A stretch of DNA of 64,000 nucleotides from Planctomycetaceae bacterium (GCA_020638955.1 JACKHO010000004.1:625140-689139), one strand, 5' to 3'; positions 49,719 through 59,388 are shown, counted from the first letter of the stretch. Numbers and translations are program-made. The notes: generated by a model not told the origin, from the letters alone.

Positions 49719-49895
49719 ACCACCATCATGCGTCGGAAACGCCGATCCACGCTCGCCATGTAATTCAAACAGTGCATCTTTTCCTCAACGGAACACTGGA
49801 CGAATGGCAGGCAGTTCGCGAGAGTTTGCGAATCGCCGCCGGATGCGTTTCATCGGCGCTGTCATACTGTAATACGTTCCTCAAACGGCACATTG

Positions 49896-51056
49896 ATGTC
49901 TTCCTTCGATTTCGACGAACTTCCCGAACGGCGCGGCACTGGCTCCATCAAATGGGAGCGTTACCCCGACTACACTCCCTTCTGGGTGGCAGACATGGAC
50001 TTCGTGTCGCCTCCCTGTGTTGTCGAGGCGCTGCAGAACCGCGTGGCACAAGGCGTGTTTGGTTATGCGCATCCTCACGATGGATTGATTGAGTCCGTAC
50101 TCGGCTACCTGGAAAGGATGCATGGGGCTGAGGTCGCGAAAGTAGACCTTATTCACTTGCCCGGAATGGTTCCCGCGCTGAGTATTGCCTGTCGCGCGTT
50201 CTGCGAGCCGGGCGATGCGGTGATGATCAACTCGCCCGTTTACTATCCGTTCTTCGATGTCGCGTCCGACGCAGGTGCCGAGGTCATCGACGTGCCACAC
50301 ATCCGAGACGAAGTCACCTGGCGTTTCAACTGGGATGCCATGGAAGCAGCCATCACACCGCGCACGCGCGTGCTCATTCTCTGCAATCCCCAAAATCCCC
50401 TGGGGCGAGCGTACACGGAGCATGAAATCGTGCAATTGGCTGAGTTCTGCGCGAAACACAACTTGGTGCTGGTGTCTGACGAAATCCACTGCGATCTCAT
50501 TCTCGATCCTCAACAACAGCACTTCAGCACGCTGCGGCTGCCGGAGGAGTTTCGTCAACAACTGGTGACGCTGCAGGCTCCCAGCAAGACGTACAACATT
50601 GCCGGACTGGGCTACTCATTTGCGGTCATTGAAAACCCCGAGACGCGTCGGAAGTTCATCAAGGCACAGGGACGAACACTGCCGGAAATCAATTTGCTGG
50701 CGATGGTGGCCGCGGAAGCCGCCTATCGAGACGGTGAACCGTGGCGGCAGGAACTCATTACGTATTTGCGAGGTAACCGCGATGTGCTCGCTGAGTTCAT
50801 TCAAAATGAAATTCCCGAACTGACAATCCACGAGCACGCGGCGACGTACTTGTACTGGATTGACTGTTCGCGACTGGATATATGCGTCAAACCAAGTCGG
50901 TTCTTCGCCGAGCAGGCGGGAATTTTCCTCTCTGACGGAACACCCTTCGGTGGCCCCCAGCATGTACGATTCAACTTCGGCTGCCCGCGCGATCACATGC
51001 TGAAAGGCCTGCATGCCATGCGGGACGCTGTGAAAAGGAATTCCAACCACGCTTAG
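49896..51056 (+). CDS. MalY/PatB-family PLP-dependent aminotransferase/cystathionine beta-lyase
   Basis: A 386-residue fold-type I PLP enzyme. The start matches the MalY/PatB group (RRGTGSIKWERYP, FWVADMDFVSPP). ILCNPQNPLGRAYT holds the substrate-binding Asn, SDEIHCDLI the Asp that contacts the PLP ring nitrogen, and the Schiff-base Lys lies in QAPSKTYNIAGL. Members split cystathionine or other C-S bonds to pyruvate, ammonia and thiol. ATG 49896 follows an in-frame TTG at 49893; no strong Shine-Dalgarno sequence is present. Confidence 0.92.
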   Translation: MSSFDFDELPERRGTGSIKWERYPDYTPFWVADMDFVSPPCVVEALQNRVAQGVFGYAHPHDGLIESVLGYLERMHGAEVAKVDLIHLPGMVPALSIACRAFCEPGDAVMINSPVYYPFFDVASDAGAEVIDVPHIRDEVTWRFNWDAMEAAITPRTRVLILCNPQNPLGRAYTEHEIVQLAEFCAKHNLVLVSDEIHCDLILDPQQQHFSTLRLPEEFRQQLVTLQAPSKTYNIAGLGYSFAVIENPETRRKFIKAQGRTLPEINLLAMVAAEAAYRDGEPWRQELITYLRGNRDVLAEFIQNEIPELTIHEHAATYLYWIDCSRLDICVKPSRFFAEQAGIFLSDGTPFGGPQHVRFNFGCPRDHMLKGLHAMRDAVKRNSNHA

Positions 51057-51088
51057 TTGTTCGTTGGCAGAGCTTTCACCACAACCGG

Positions 51089-53044
51089 ATGCCCCTAATG
51101 AAGTCACGAATTCTCTCGCTGTTTGGTCTGGTCGTGTTGGTCAGTTGTCTGTCGGTCCAAGCGGCGGAGCGTCCCAATGTTGTGATTTTTCTCGTCGACG
51201 ACATGGGCTGGATGGACAGCACGCCGTATGGTTCTCAGTACTACGAGACGCCGAACATGCAGCGGCTGGCCAAACAGTCGATGCGATTTACCGACGCCTA
51301 CGCGCTGCCGCTCTGTTCGCCGACCCGTGCATCCATTCTCACCGGGCAGTATTCGTCGCGGCATCGAGTCACGTCGGCTTCGGGGCATCAGCCAGCTGCG
51401 GCCACAGATGCCTCACCCTATCCCAGCTCGGCACCAGCCACGAAGCCGCTGATTTACGCCAACAGCAAGAATTATCTCGACCCCAGTCTGACCACGCTGG
51501 CTGAGGTGCTGCAGCAGGCGAATTATCGCACGGGGCATTTCGGGAAGTGGCACCTGGGGCTCAGCCAGGAACACTGGCCCGACAAGCAAGGGTTTGATGT
51601 TGCGTTTCATGCGCAGCCAAGTCCCGGGCCGCCTAGCTACTTTTCTCCATATGCTGTCTCTCCCGACGGAAAGCCGAGTGGACAACATCATGTTGGGACA
51701 ATCACGGACGGACCCGAGGGTGAGTACATCACAGACCGCCTGACCGACGAAGCGATTCGATTCATCGAAGCCAGTAAGGACCAGCCGTTCTATCTCAACT
51801 TCTGGCACTACGGCGTGCACGGTCCCTGGGGACATAAAGAAGAATACACCCGCGAGTTCGCCAAGAAATCCGATCCTCGCGGCGAGCAACGGAATCCCAT
51901 TATGGCCTCCATGCTCAAGAGTGTTGATGAGAGCCTTGGTCGCGTGCTCGATAAGCTCGATGAACTCAAACTCACTGACAACACGCTGTTTATTTTCTAC
52001 TCCGACAACGGTGGTAATACGCATAGCAACACTCCCGACAGCCGGGAAATGCAGAACATTAAGCCGGGACACAAGAAGTGGGATTTCGTGCAGGACTGGA
52101 AAAAATGGGCGGGGCCGGAAGCCCCCACAAACAACGCCCCGCTGCGGGAAGGAAAAGGCCGCATTTACGAGGGCGGTCAACGCGTGCCGATGATGGTTCG
52201 CTGGCCCGAACAAATCAAAGCAAATTCAACAACCGGTGCAGTCGTGGGGCCGATTGATCTATTCCCAACAGTGCTCGATGCCGTGGGTATTGAGTCGCCA
52301 CCGAGTCACATTGTTGATGGAGAATCGCTCCTGCCGGTGCTGACGCAGTCGGGGCAGTTGAAGCGGAAGGCGTACTTCACCTGGTTCCCGCATTTGGTTC
52401 CCGCCGTTTCTGTTCGTCAGGGAGACTGGAAACTCATTCATCGTTTCGAACCGCATGTGAGCTACCCAGAATTGCTGGAGTTGTACAACCTGAAAGATGA
52501 CATTGGCGAGACGGTCAACCTCGCGAACGAGCATCCGGAGAAGGTGCAGGAACTCGAGTCGCTCATTGTCGAATTCATGGCGTCAACCGGCGCTCTTGCG
52601 CCAAAGCTGAATCCTGCCTATCGTGAGACGCCCGCGAAGGACAACACTACTGGACTCGTCGCTCGCTTGTGTGAACTGCATCAGGAGGAGGGGCATCTGC
52701 GAATTACCGGAACGGGTGCAGCACCGTTTCTGGGGACTGCTCAAATGAAGTTGAGCGGCGACGTCACCCTGAAAATGGTTGTCCGTTCGACAGCGGGTGG
52801 TGAGGGACGTGTTCATTGGAAAACGCCCGCGCAAGACAACTTCCCCAAAGATGAACAGTTGGTGAAGTTCCAAATCCCGGCGGGCGAGGACTGGCAGACG
52901 GTCACGGTGTCGCTGTCCATTCCCGAACAACCACAGGTTGTGCGTCTCTATCTGCCCGTGCAGGACCATCCTCTCGACGTTCGTTCTATCGAGTATTCGG
53001 ACAAGGGCGGACGCAAGCGAGCTTGGGATTTCACTGCACGATGA
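51089..53044 (+). CDS. Secreted sulfatase (formylglycine type) with C-terminal beta-sandwich
   Basis: A 651-residue exported sulfatase with a signal peptide (about 1-26). Metal ligands lie in PNVVIFLVDDMGW. The modified cysteine Cys76 is in LCSPTRASILTG, matching the C-x-P-x-R signature converted to formylglycine, and FGKWHLG supplies Lys and His residues. About 125 residues after the sulfatase fold form a beta-rich domain (GDVTLKMVVRSTAGGEGRVHWKT, DWQTVTVSLSIPEQPQVVRLYLP) that could bind carbohydrate. Planctomycetes use many such enzymes on sulfated algal polysaccharides. The start is ATG 51089 or 51098; neither has a clear Shine-Dalgarno sequence. Confidence 0.94.
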   Translation: MPLMKSRILSLFGLVVLVSCLSVQAAERPNVVIFLVDDMGWMDSTPYGSQYYETPNMQRLAKQSMRFTDAYALPLCSPTRASILTGQYSSRHRVTSASGHQPAAATDASPYPSSAPATKPLIYANSKNYLDPSLTTLAEVLQQANYRTGHFGKWHLGLSQEHWPDKQGFDVAFHAQPSPGPPSYFSPYAVSPDGKPSGQHHVGTITDGPEGEYITDRLTDEAIRFIEASKDQPFYLNFWHYGVHGPWGHKEEYTREFAKKSDPRGEQRNPIMASMLKSVDESLGRVLDKLDELKLTDNTLFIFYSDNGGNTHSNTPDSREMQNIKPGHKKWDFVQDWKKWAGPEAPTNNAPLREGKGRIYEGGQRVPMMVRWPEQIKANSTTGAVVGPIDLFPTVLDAVGIESPPSHIVDGESLLPVLTQSGQLKRKAYFTWFPHLVPAVSVRQGDWKLIHRFEPHVSYPELLELYNLKDDIGETVNLANEHPEKVQELESLIVEFMASTGALAPKLNPAYRETPAKDNTTGLVARLCELHQEEGHLRITGTGAAPFLGTAQMKLSGDVTLKMVVRSTAGGEGRVHWKTPAQDNFPKDEQLVKFQIPAGEDWQTVTVSLSIPEQPQVVRLYLPVQDHPLDVRSIEYSDKGGRKRAWDFTAR

Positions 53045-53209
53045 TGGGCGTAATACCGTGTGAAATCCTCATATTCCGCACAACGCGTTCGAATTCGTGA
53101 GCACAAGAGGACTGATGGCCAGGTTGTCCAAACGGCCGAAAGTATCAACTCGCTCTACACATCAGTTTCAACCGATACTATGATTTGATGAGATCATCCT
53201 CCACTCCTT

Positions 53210-53348
53210 GTAGGGTGCGTGGAACAAGTCAACCTCGTTCGGTGGGTTACGTCCGCATGTGGGACTTTCCATCAAGCGAGCCACTTTGTTGCATTGAGTG
53301 ACTTGTGTAACGCACCACACAACTTGCGGCGGACTTCACCCACCCTAC
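53210..53348. repeat. Large inverted repeat with GTAGGGTG/CACCCTAC ends
   Basis: It begins GTAGGGTGCGTGG-ACAAGTC and ends GGACTTCACCCACCCTAC, whose arms pair with small mismatches. Inside, GGTGGGTTACGTCCGC faces a TAACGCACC-type segment. It lies between the sulfatase and DUF1501 genes (53045-53452), where no gene was recognised. Similar GTAGGGTGGGT-type repeats occur between genes in many bacteria. Confidence 0.65.
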
Positions 53349-53452
53349 GGCTACTCGTAATACGTACCGCACAGCCCAAGGCGAACGCCCCCACCCTATG
53401 ACTGATCCCAGTACACAGCTGGAATCAGGTCGTCATTTTGGCAGAAGCAGCT

Positions 53453-54853
53453 ATGCAATCACTTTGTTCCGGCCCGATGAATCGTCGCTCGTTTCTGCAA
53501 TATGGAACTCTCGGACTCGGGGGATTCGGTCTCACCGAGTTATTCCGTGCTCAGCTTCAGGCCGGACAGCAGGTGACCACTCCGGACACGTCCGTCATTT
53601 TCGTGTGGCTTCCAGGCGGTCCACCGCACATGGAAATGTACGACATGAAGCCCGACGCCCCCGCTGACTATCGGGGCATCTTTAATCCCATTGCGACGAA
53701 TGTACCTGGGCTCGATGTTTGCGAACTCATGCCGCTGCATACGCAGTGTGCCGACCGGTACAACATCATCCGGTCCATCAGACACAATTTCGCAGACCAC
53801 GGTGGCGGTCATAAACGCTTCCTGACGGGACGCGATCCCAAAGAGCCAACGGGCTTTGTCAACGACGCGCCGGCCGTCGGTTCGATTGTGGCCAAGTGTC
53901 GCGAACACGTTCAGACGGGGCTTCCCAACTACATTTCGGGGACGAATCCCGGTCGTGCTGGCGTGGACGTGTACAGCTTCGGTGCCGCATATCTTGGCCC
54001 GTCGTACGTGCCGTTCAATGTTCCCGGCGATCCCAGTGATCCGAAGTTCGAAGTGAAGAACATTTCGCTTGATGCCAGTCTCACCGACAGACTCGATGAC
54101 CGTCTCACCCTGCTGACCGCGTTTGATCAGGTGCGGGCTCGGATCGATTCGACCGGACTCATGAACGCAGTCGACGAAGCCAATCGCAGCGCCGTCAGTT
54201 TGCTCACCAGTGACCGGGCGCGGAACGCCTTCGACTTGAGTCAGGAGTCGGACGAAACGAAAGATCGCTACGGTCGTCACGCATGGGGATATCGCGCCCT
54301 GCTGGCTCGTCGTCTCGTCGAGGCGGGCAGCAGCTTCGTTACCATGGTCATGGAGAACCCGTACGTTTCTGGAATCGATTTCCTCAAACAGGGAACCTAC
54401 AACTGGGATTCTCACGCCGTCAATTGTCACTTGTTTGACGACGCGAAAATGCGTCTCCCCATTTACGACCGCGCTGTGACGGCGCTTGTGGAAGACATTT
54501 ACGCCCGCGGACTCGATAAGAAGGTGATGCTCGTCGTCACCGGTGAATTCGGGCGGACGCCGCGCATTAGCTCTCAGAACGGAACGCAAACCGGTGTCAT
54601 GCAGCCGGGACGTGACCACTGGCCAAATGCCATGTCGATGCTGGTCGCCGGCGGCGGCATGCGCACGGGACAGGTCATTGGTTCCACCACGTCGAAGGGG
54701 GAGGAGCCCAAAGAACGCCCACTCACGCCGAACGACCTGTGGGCGACGGTTTACCGGCATTTGGGAATCGATCCGGAGATGAGCTTCCCAGACCACGCCG
54801 GGCGGCCTATGCCTATTCTCCCTTACGGCAGCCCAATTGAAGAGCTGCTGTAA
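53453..54853 (+). CDS. DUF1501 protein, Tat-exported, sulfatase-like fold
   Basis: A 466-residue protein with the twin-arginine region MNRRSFLQYGTLGLGGFG. The DUF1501 body includes VIFVWLPGGPPHMEMYDMKPDAP, HNFADHGGGHKRFLTGRDP, TGEFGRTPRIS and RDHWPNAMSMLVAGGGM. DUF1501 belongs to the alkaline-phosphatase-like superfamily, is very common in planctomycetes and usually sits beside DUF1553/DUF1549 cytochromes; its reaction is not established. The start at 53453 (MQSLCSGP before the Arg pair) matches the usual family N-terminus; ATG 53477 is an alternative. Confidence 0.9.
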   Translation: MQSLCSGPMNRRSFLQYGTLGLGGFGLTELFRAQLQAGQQVTTPDTSVIFVWLPGGPPHMEMYDMKPDAPADYRGIFNPIATNVPGLDVCELMPLHTQCADRYNIIRSIRHNFADHGGGHKRFLTGRDPKEPTGFVNDAPAVGSIVAKCREHVQTGLPNYISGTNPGRAGVDVYSFGAAYLGPSYVPFNVPGDPSDPKFEVKNISLDASLTDRLDDRLTLLTAFDQVRARIDSTGLMNAVDEANRSAVSLLTSDRARNAFDLSQESDETKDRYGRHAWGYRALLARRLVEAGSSFVTMVMENPYVSGIDFLKQGTYNWDSHAVNCHLFDDAKMRLPIYDRAVTALVEDIYARGLDKKVMLVVTGEFGRTPRISSQNGTQTGVMQPGRDHWPNAMSMLVAGGGMRTGQVIGSTTSKGEEPKERPLTPNDLWATVYRHLGIDPEMSFPDHAGRPMPILPYGSPIEELL

Positions 54854-55031
54854 GCGTTAGGCGGTACCCTCGCCGGGAATGTTAGTCGTTCAATTCTGAA
54901 CAAACATGAAACTCCGGCTGTAACGATTCTTCGTTTTTCTGGCCGCGACCGATTTCCAATTTGACGTTGGGAAATCGCGACGTAGGTTTGTTGCAGAAAA
55001 GCAGCATTCTTTGCGTAAAACGAGCGGTCCC

Positions 55032-56579
55032 ATGTTCTTCTCCAAGAAAAAAAATGACGAGCAACCAGCAGAAACCCTGGTGCCGGAAGAGGATGCCATC
55101 GCGGTAGCGGATATAACGCTCGACGCCGATGAGGCCATCGAAACCGAAGCTGGTGAAATCGAAATCACGCAACCCTCCGATGCCGTAAAGGCTCAGAATG
55201 CCGTGGAAGCTGCTGGCCGTGGTGCTGTCAGTAAACGTCGGCAGGCAATGGACCCCAAACGACTCGAAGAACTTTTCAGTCGAGTGAATTCACTATTGGG
55301 CGGTGCAGAAGGGGCGGAAGGTCCGTTTCGTCCTGTCCTCCCCGAGAGTCTGGAAGACACCGGCCTCACCGACGAAGAAGTGGAAAAACTGGTCTTCCGC
55401 TTTCTGCTCCAGAAAGGTGCAGCCTCAGGTCGTGAAATTTGTAATCAAATCAAGCTGCCGTTCAGTTTCCTTTTTCCACTTTTGAAGCAGTGGAAGCAGG
55501 AGCAGTTGCTCACGTACAAAAACGCAGCGGAAATGGGCGACTACATTTTCGCCATCACCGAAAACGGTCGGGAACGGGCACGACGCTACGTTCAGGAATG
55601 TACGTATTGCGGTGCCGCGCCAGTGCCCCTTCTCGATTACCTGAAAGCAATGGAAGCTCAAACCATTGCCGGAAAAGAAGCTACCGAAGCCGACCTCCAC
55701 GAAGCCTTCTCCGACCTGCTCATTGACGAGACGATGTTCAATCGCCTCGGGCCCGCCATTAACTCAGGCCGCGGTATGTTTCTGTTCGGCGAACCGGGTA
55801 ACGGCAAGACAAGTATTGCCGAACGGATTACGAAGTGCTTTGGTGACTGCATTTGGATTCCACGGACACTCGGGATCGATGGCGATATCATCCGCCTGTA
55901 CGATCCCGGCGTTCATGAAGAAGTTCCCATCGAAGCCACCGAGGGACTGTTCGACCTCTCCGGGGTCGATCCCCGCTGGATTCGCATTGTCCGTCCCACC
56001 ATTGTGGCTGGGGGTGAATTGACCATGGCTGAGCTCGAAGTGGCTCAGAATACCGTCACGAAAATTTGCGAGGCCCCGCTGCAACTGAAGAGTAACTGCG
56101 GGACGTTCGTTATCGACGACTTTGGCCGTCAGACCATGCCGGTCGACGTGCTGCTCAACCGCTGGATTGTGCCGTTGGAAAAGCGGTACGACTTCCTGAG
56201 TCTGCCCAGCGGTAAGAAAATTCAGGTCCCGTTCGATCAGCTCATCATTTTCTCGACGAATCTCGAACCGAACGACCTCGTCGATGGTGCCTTCCTCCGA
56301 CGTATCCCCTACAAAATCTGCGTCCCCGATCCCTGCCGCGAGCACTTCGTCAAGTTGTTCGACATCATGGCTCCCAAGTTGGGCCTCATCATTGAACCGG
56401 GAGCCATCGACTATCTCATCGATCAGCACTACATCCCGCGGGAACTGCCGTTCCGCAACTGCCAGCCTCGCGATTTGTTGCTCCAGGTGAAGAACTTTTC
56501 GATTTATCGCAACCTGCCAAAGCGGGTCACGCCCGAATCGCTCGACTTCGCCGTCGACAACTACTTCTCCATGATGTAG
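55032..56579 (+). CDS. AAA-family ATPase with long N-terminal extension
   Basis: A 515-residue protein. Residues 1-75 are acidic and Ala-rich, followed by KRRQAMDPKRLEELFSRVN. A winged-helix-like segment (about 110-190, LTDEEVEKLVFRFLLQKGAASGREICNQIKLPF) leads to CTYCG. The ATPase has Walker A GEPGNGKT (253-260), Walker B TFVIDDFGRQ and a sensor-type STNLEP, with FLRRIPYKI as a probable arginine-finger region. It looks like a cytoplasmic motor or switch coupled to a sensor domain; bacterial relatives are often annotated only as ATPase. No clear Shine-Dalgarno sequence precedes ATG 55032. The FabZ-like gene follows 147 bases later. Confidence 0.8.
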   Translation: MFFSKKKNDEQPAETLVPEEDAIAVADITLDADEAIETEAGEIEITQPSDAVKAQNAVEAAGRGAVSKRRQAMDPKRLEELFSRVNSLLGGAEGAEGPFRPVLPESLEDTGLTDEEVEKLVFRFLLQKGAASGREICNQIKLPFSFLFPLLKQWKQEQLLTYKNAAEMGDYIFAITENGRERARRYVQECTYCGAAPVPLLDYLKAMEAQTIAGKEATEADLHEAFSDLLIDETMFNRLGPAINSGRGMFLFGEPGNGKTSIAERITKCFGDCIWIPRTLGIDGDIIRLYDPGVHEEVPIEATEGLFDLSGVDPRWIRIVRPTIVAGGELTMAELEVAQNTVTKICEAPLQLKSNCGTFVIDDFGRQTMPVDVLLNRWIVPLEKRYDFLSLPSGKKIQVPFDQLIIFSTNLEPNDLVDGAFLRRIPYKICVPDPCREHFVKLFDIMAPKLGLIIEPGAIDYLIDQHYIPRELPFRNCQPRDLLLQVKNFSIYRNLPKRVTPESLDFAVDNYFSMM

Positions 56580-56726
56580 TTGCTGGTGCATGGCTCAGCC
56601 GGGCAGGTGAAACTGGAGGGAGAAATACGCTTCATCCACCGGGGACAAGTTGCTACCGTATGCACAATGTATTTGTGTGACGACCACTGTGGGCTGTAGC
56701 GCTCCCATTTGAGACGGAATTCATTC

Positions 56727-57221
56727 ATGCCGGCGAAGCCATTTTTCGATTATCAGCAGTACAACTACGACAAGCCGCTGTACGACATCAACGAAATTCG
56801 ACGCGTGAACCCGCAGCGTCACGAGATGGAACAGTTGACCGGTATTGTCTGGGTCGACACCGAGAATCATGCCCTCATTGGATTTAAGGACATTGAGGAC
56901 GACGAGTTCTGGGTGAAAGGACACATGCCCGGCTTTCCACTCATGCCCGGCGTGCTCCTATGTGAAGCGGCTGCCCAACTGGCCGGCTACTATTCCCGCC
57001 GCTACGACTTACTCGAAGCGGGCGACTACATGGGCTTCGGTGGAATGGACTCAGTCCGCTTCCGCTCTCCCGTTTACCCGCCCGGTCGACTCATCATTTG
57101 TGCGCGCCTGCTGAAAATGCGGATCAAGCGGATGGCCGAGTTCGAGTTCCAGGGATTCGTCAACGACAAAATGGTCTACAACGGATCTATCATCGGCGTC
57201 CCCATCAGCCGAGACAGGTAA
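56727..57221 (+). CDS. FabZ-like 3-hydroxyacyl-ACP dehydratase
   Basis: A 164-residue hotdog-fold protein. The FabZ motif is GHMPGFPLMPGVLLCEAAAQLAG, with the catalytic His66 and Glu80 in their normal positions. VRFRSPVYPPGRLIICA matches the following strands. FabZ dehydrates 3-hydroxyacyl-ACP to trans-2-enoyl-ACP. Here an N-terminal extension of about 30 residues (FFDYQQYNYDKPLYDINEI) precedes the fold, so a specialised role rather than the housekeeping fabZ is possible. GACGGAA lies about 11 bases upstream of ATG 56727. Confidence 0.88.
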   Translation: MPAKPFFDYQQYNYDKPLYDINEIRRVNPQRHEMEQLTGIVWVDTENHALIGFKDIEDDEFWVKGHMPGFPLMPGVLLCEAAAQLAGYYSRRYDLLEAGDYMGFGGMDSVRFRSPVYPPGRLIICARLLKMRIKRMAEFEFQGFVNDKMVYNGSIIGVPISRDR

Positions 57222-57265
57222 ACGTCCGGTCGGTGAGCCCTGCTGATCAATTCAAACCTCGGTGG

Positions 57266-57285
57266 CACAGACATTCCTGTCTGTG
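57266..57285. repeat. Dispersed 20-bp palindrome (CACAGACA/TGTCTGTG), copy 3
   Basis: Reverse orientation relative to the copies at 11620 and 33040 (central TTCC), preceded by GGTGG. It lies 44 bases after the FabZ-like stop codon. Confidence 0.88.
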
Positions 57286-57349
57286 CCCTCTCTGTTCATA
57301 GACCCTCCTCAACGAGGTCTTGAAACCCTCTGCAGGCACTGCAGCCGCA

Positions 57350-58783
57350 TCATTCCCTGCGCGTAATTTTCTGTTGCCAGAACTCCTGCACCCGGTCGCG
57401 CTCCGGTGAGGCATCGCCCGCCCACCACGTGCGGTCAAACATTTCGGGACCATCGAGGAGACGATGCAGCGCCACCGCAATGCTCTGCCGTACCATTGGC
57501 TCTGAGTCATCGATAAGACTCAGTAATTGTTTTGCCATCGCCGGCGTTGCCATTTCTTCAAGCAGGCGTGCGGCGACATGACGCTGCGGCACTTGCTTCA
57601 TGTCCGGGTCACTCAACATATGTAGCAGCGGCCACGCACCAGTTTCTCCCAGTTCACGAATTTGATCTTCGTAGAGAAAGCTGGCCTTCGCAAATCCAAT
57701 CCGGCTCAACAGGGCGTTCACGCGTTGATCGACTTCAACCTTGTGTTCAGGTCGTCCCAGAGCGAGCAGCGGCAAATACCAGCGTGTCTTGAGCAGAGCA
57801 TCATCGGCATTGCCCGGACGAATTTCTCCGTCTGAGACAATCAGAGACATACCGGGCGTGAGTTGGCTCTCATTCGCTCCTGCCGCAATGCGAACGGTTC
57901 CCTGCGAGCAGGCAACTTCGGCCCAGGCGGGAGTTGGCGACGTTTCCGTCTTGACGGAACAAGCGCTGGAAGTCGGGCAACAGAATATGGGCATGTCGGT
58001 TATCGCTGGAGCCGGCGACTGCACAGCGCCAGAGGGCGTACAGATTTCAATGGGCATGCTGTCACTCGAAACGCAGTAGATTTCGCCGCTCTCGACACTC
58101 ACTGAGTTGTTCTCCCGAAACGTGACCACGCAGCCCCGGTTAAGACGCACAATTCCGCCTGACTCAGTCTCGACTTCGCACAAGGATGCCTCTCCCGTGC
58201 GGATGGAGGTCCCTGACGAACAGCCAAGAGTCTCAAGCAACGCCACTTCCTGCCAGTCGGCCGAGGGATCATTCCGAACAAACACCGGACCAGTCGCCGC
58301 GTTGATGTGTGCGATCGTCTCGTGCGCTTCTGATGGAACTGCCTCTGGGACGTTCACGACTTCAGTTGAATTGTCTGGATTTGCGGCAATCCACAGGGCT
58401 ACCAGTGCCATCATCAGTGTGGACGCCACAACCAGAAGAACGGAAAGACTGCCTCGCCGTGTTGGATGATGCTGATGACTTGAGGCATTGCCATTTGCCA
58501 ATTCCGAAACTGCTGAATTCGAATGCAGTTCGGCGGCGACGCTCTCAGCAATTGAGTTTGCAATGTACTGCTGCTCTCTTCCGAATGAAGCCAGCAGTTC
58601 ATCAGTGTCGCTCAGCGCCTGCTGATACCCTCGACACGCGGCACACTCCGCCAAATGGTATGACAGTTCATCGGTTGCCATCGGCGACAACAAATCATCC
58701 AGCGACGTTGCAATGAGCCGCTGCGCTGTTTCGCAATCAATCGGATTGGAATGTGGTGATTGATTCGGGCTCATGTGATTCAC
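57350..58783 (-). CDS. Anti-sigma factor with zinc finger, FecR-like and HEAT-like regions
   Basis: A 477-residue protein. A zf-HC2-type domain is at about 17-52 (ELSYHLAECAACRGY, His-x3-Cys-x2-Cys). One transmembrane helix lies at about 112-133 (LSVLLVVASTLMMALVALWIA). A FecR-like extracytoplasmic domain follows (HINAATGPVFVRN, VETESGGIVRLNRGCVVTF, GEIYCVSSDSMPIEICTPSGAV). The last 130 residues have helical repeats (RHVAARLLEEMATPAMAKQLLSLI, EPMVRQSIAVALHRLL). It should hold the adjacent ECF sigma at the membrane until a signal arrives. GTG 58783 overlaps the sigma gene by four bases, giving translational coupling; ATG 58774 is an alternative. Confidence 0.88.
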   Translation of the reverse strand: MNHMSPNQSPHSNPIDCETAQRLIATSLDDLLSPMATDELSYHLAECAACRGYQQALSDTDELLASFGREQQYIANSIAESVAAELHSNSAVSELANGNASSHQHHPTRRGSLSVLLVVASTLMMALVALWIAANPDNSTEVVNVPEAVPSEAHETIAHINAATGPVFVRNDPSADWQEVALLETLGCSSGTSIRTGEASLCEVETESGGIVRLNRGCVVTFRENNSVSVESGEIYCVSSDSMPIEICTPSGAVQSPAPAITDMPIFCCPTSSACSVKTETSPTPAWAEVACSQGTVRIAAGANESQLTPGMSLIVSDGEIRPGNADDALLKTRWYLPLLALGRPEHKVEVDQRVNALLSRIGFAKASFLYEDQIRELGETGAWPLLHMLSDPDMKQVPQRHVAARLLEEMATPAMAKQLLSLIDDSEPMVRQSIAVALHRLLDGPEMFDRTWWAGDASPERDRVQEFWQQKITRRE

Positions 58784-59388
58784 TGCTCCCGCTCCAAGGT
58801 TGTTAGTGCTTTTCTCAGTGACTCACGGGCCGTCGCGAGACGTGTATTAACGGTGCTGCGGGCAACTTGCAGCAAGGCCGCGATGTCGTCGTAGCTCATT
58901 TCGTCAAAGTAAAACAAGTTGAGGACTTCCTGCTGCGGAGTTGGCAGGTCTGAAATGGCGAGGGCCAACTGACGAAGCTTTTCCTGCTGATTCAATTCAG
59001 CCTCGGCAGGATCGTGGCGATGGTCGGTAAGGATGTCGCACCGTTCTTCGTGGATGAGCCCATCTCGCCGCTGTTGTTTCCGGAGCCAGTCTCGGCAAAC
59101 GTTTTGGGCAATTCCCCGTAGCCAGCCACCGAAACTCATTTCATCCTGCAGCGAATGAATCGCACGGAATCCACGGAGCAGGGTTTCCTGGGTCGCATCT
59201 TCAGCGGCCTGCCTGTCCCGAATGTGCGCCCGGCAGGTTGCCAGGATTCGGATTGACCATTGCTGTATCAGCTGCGACTGAGCGGCCGGGTCACCATTTT
59301 TCGCGAGTCGCACGAGCGCAGCATCAGCATCTCCGCTGGTGGGCAGACTCGCCACATGCTGACTTGCAACCTCGGAACCCGAGTCCAA
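58780..59388 (-). CDS. ECF-type RNA polymerase sigma factor
   Basis: A 202-residue sigma-70 family protein with regions 2 and 4. Region 2 includes LATCRAHIRDRQAAEDATQETLLRGFRAIHSL and FGGWLRGIAQNVCRDWLRKQQRR. Region 4 includes LPTPQQEVLNLFYFDEMSYDDIAALLQVARSTVNTRLATARESLRK. The start is TTG 59388, with AGGAGG nine bases upstream; the ATG within that stretch is out of frame. Upstream on the minus strand, GACCGGAC and GTCCGGTC form a spaced inverted repeat (about 59422-59482) that could be a regulatory site. Stop and start of sigma and anti-sigma overlap. Confidence 0.93.
   Translation of the reverse strand: MDSGSEVASQHVASLPTSGDADAALVRLAKNGDPAAQSQLIQQWSIRILATCRAHIRDRQAAEDATQETLLRGFRAIHSLQDEMSFGGWLRGIAQNVCRDWLRKQQRRDGLIHEERCDILTDHRHDPAEAELNQQEKLRQLALAISDLPTPQQEVLNLFYFDEMSYDDIAALLQVARSTVNTRLATARESLRKALTTLEREQ

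Noticed and set aside
53540..54796. A 418-codon frame opposite the DUF1501 gene
   Set aside because: Antisense shadow of a clearly recognised gene; no motif, signal peptide or Shine-Dalgarno sequence of its own.
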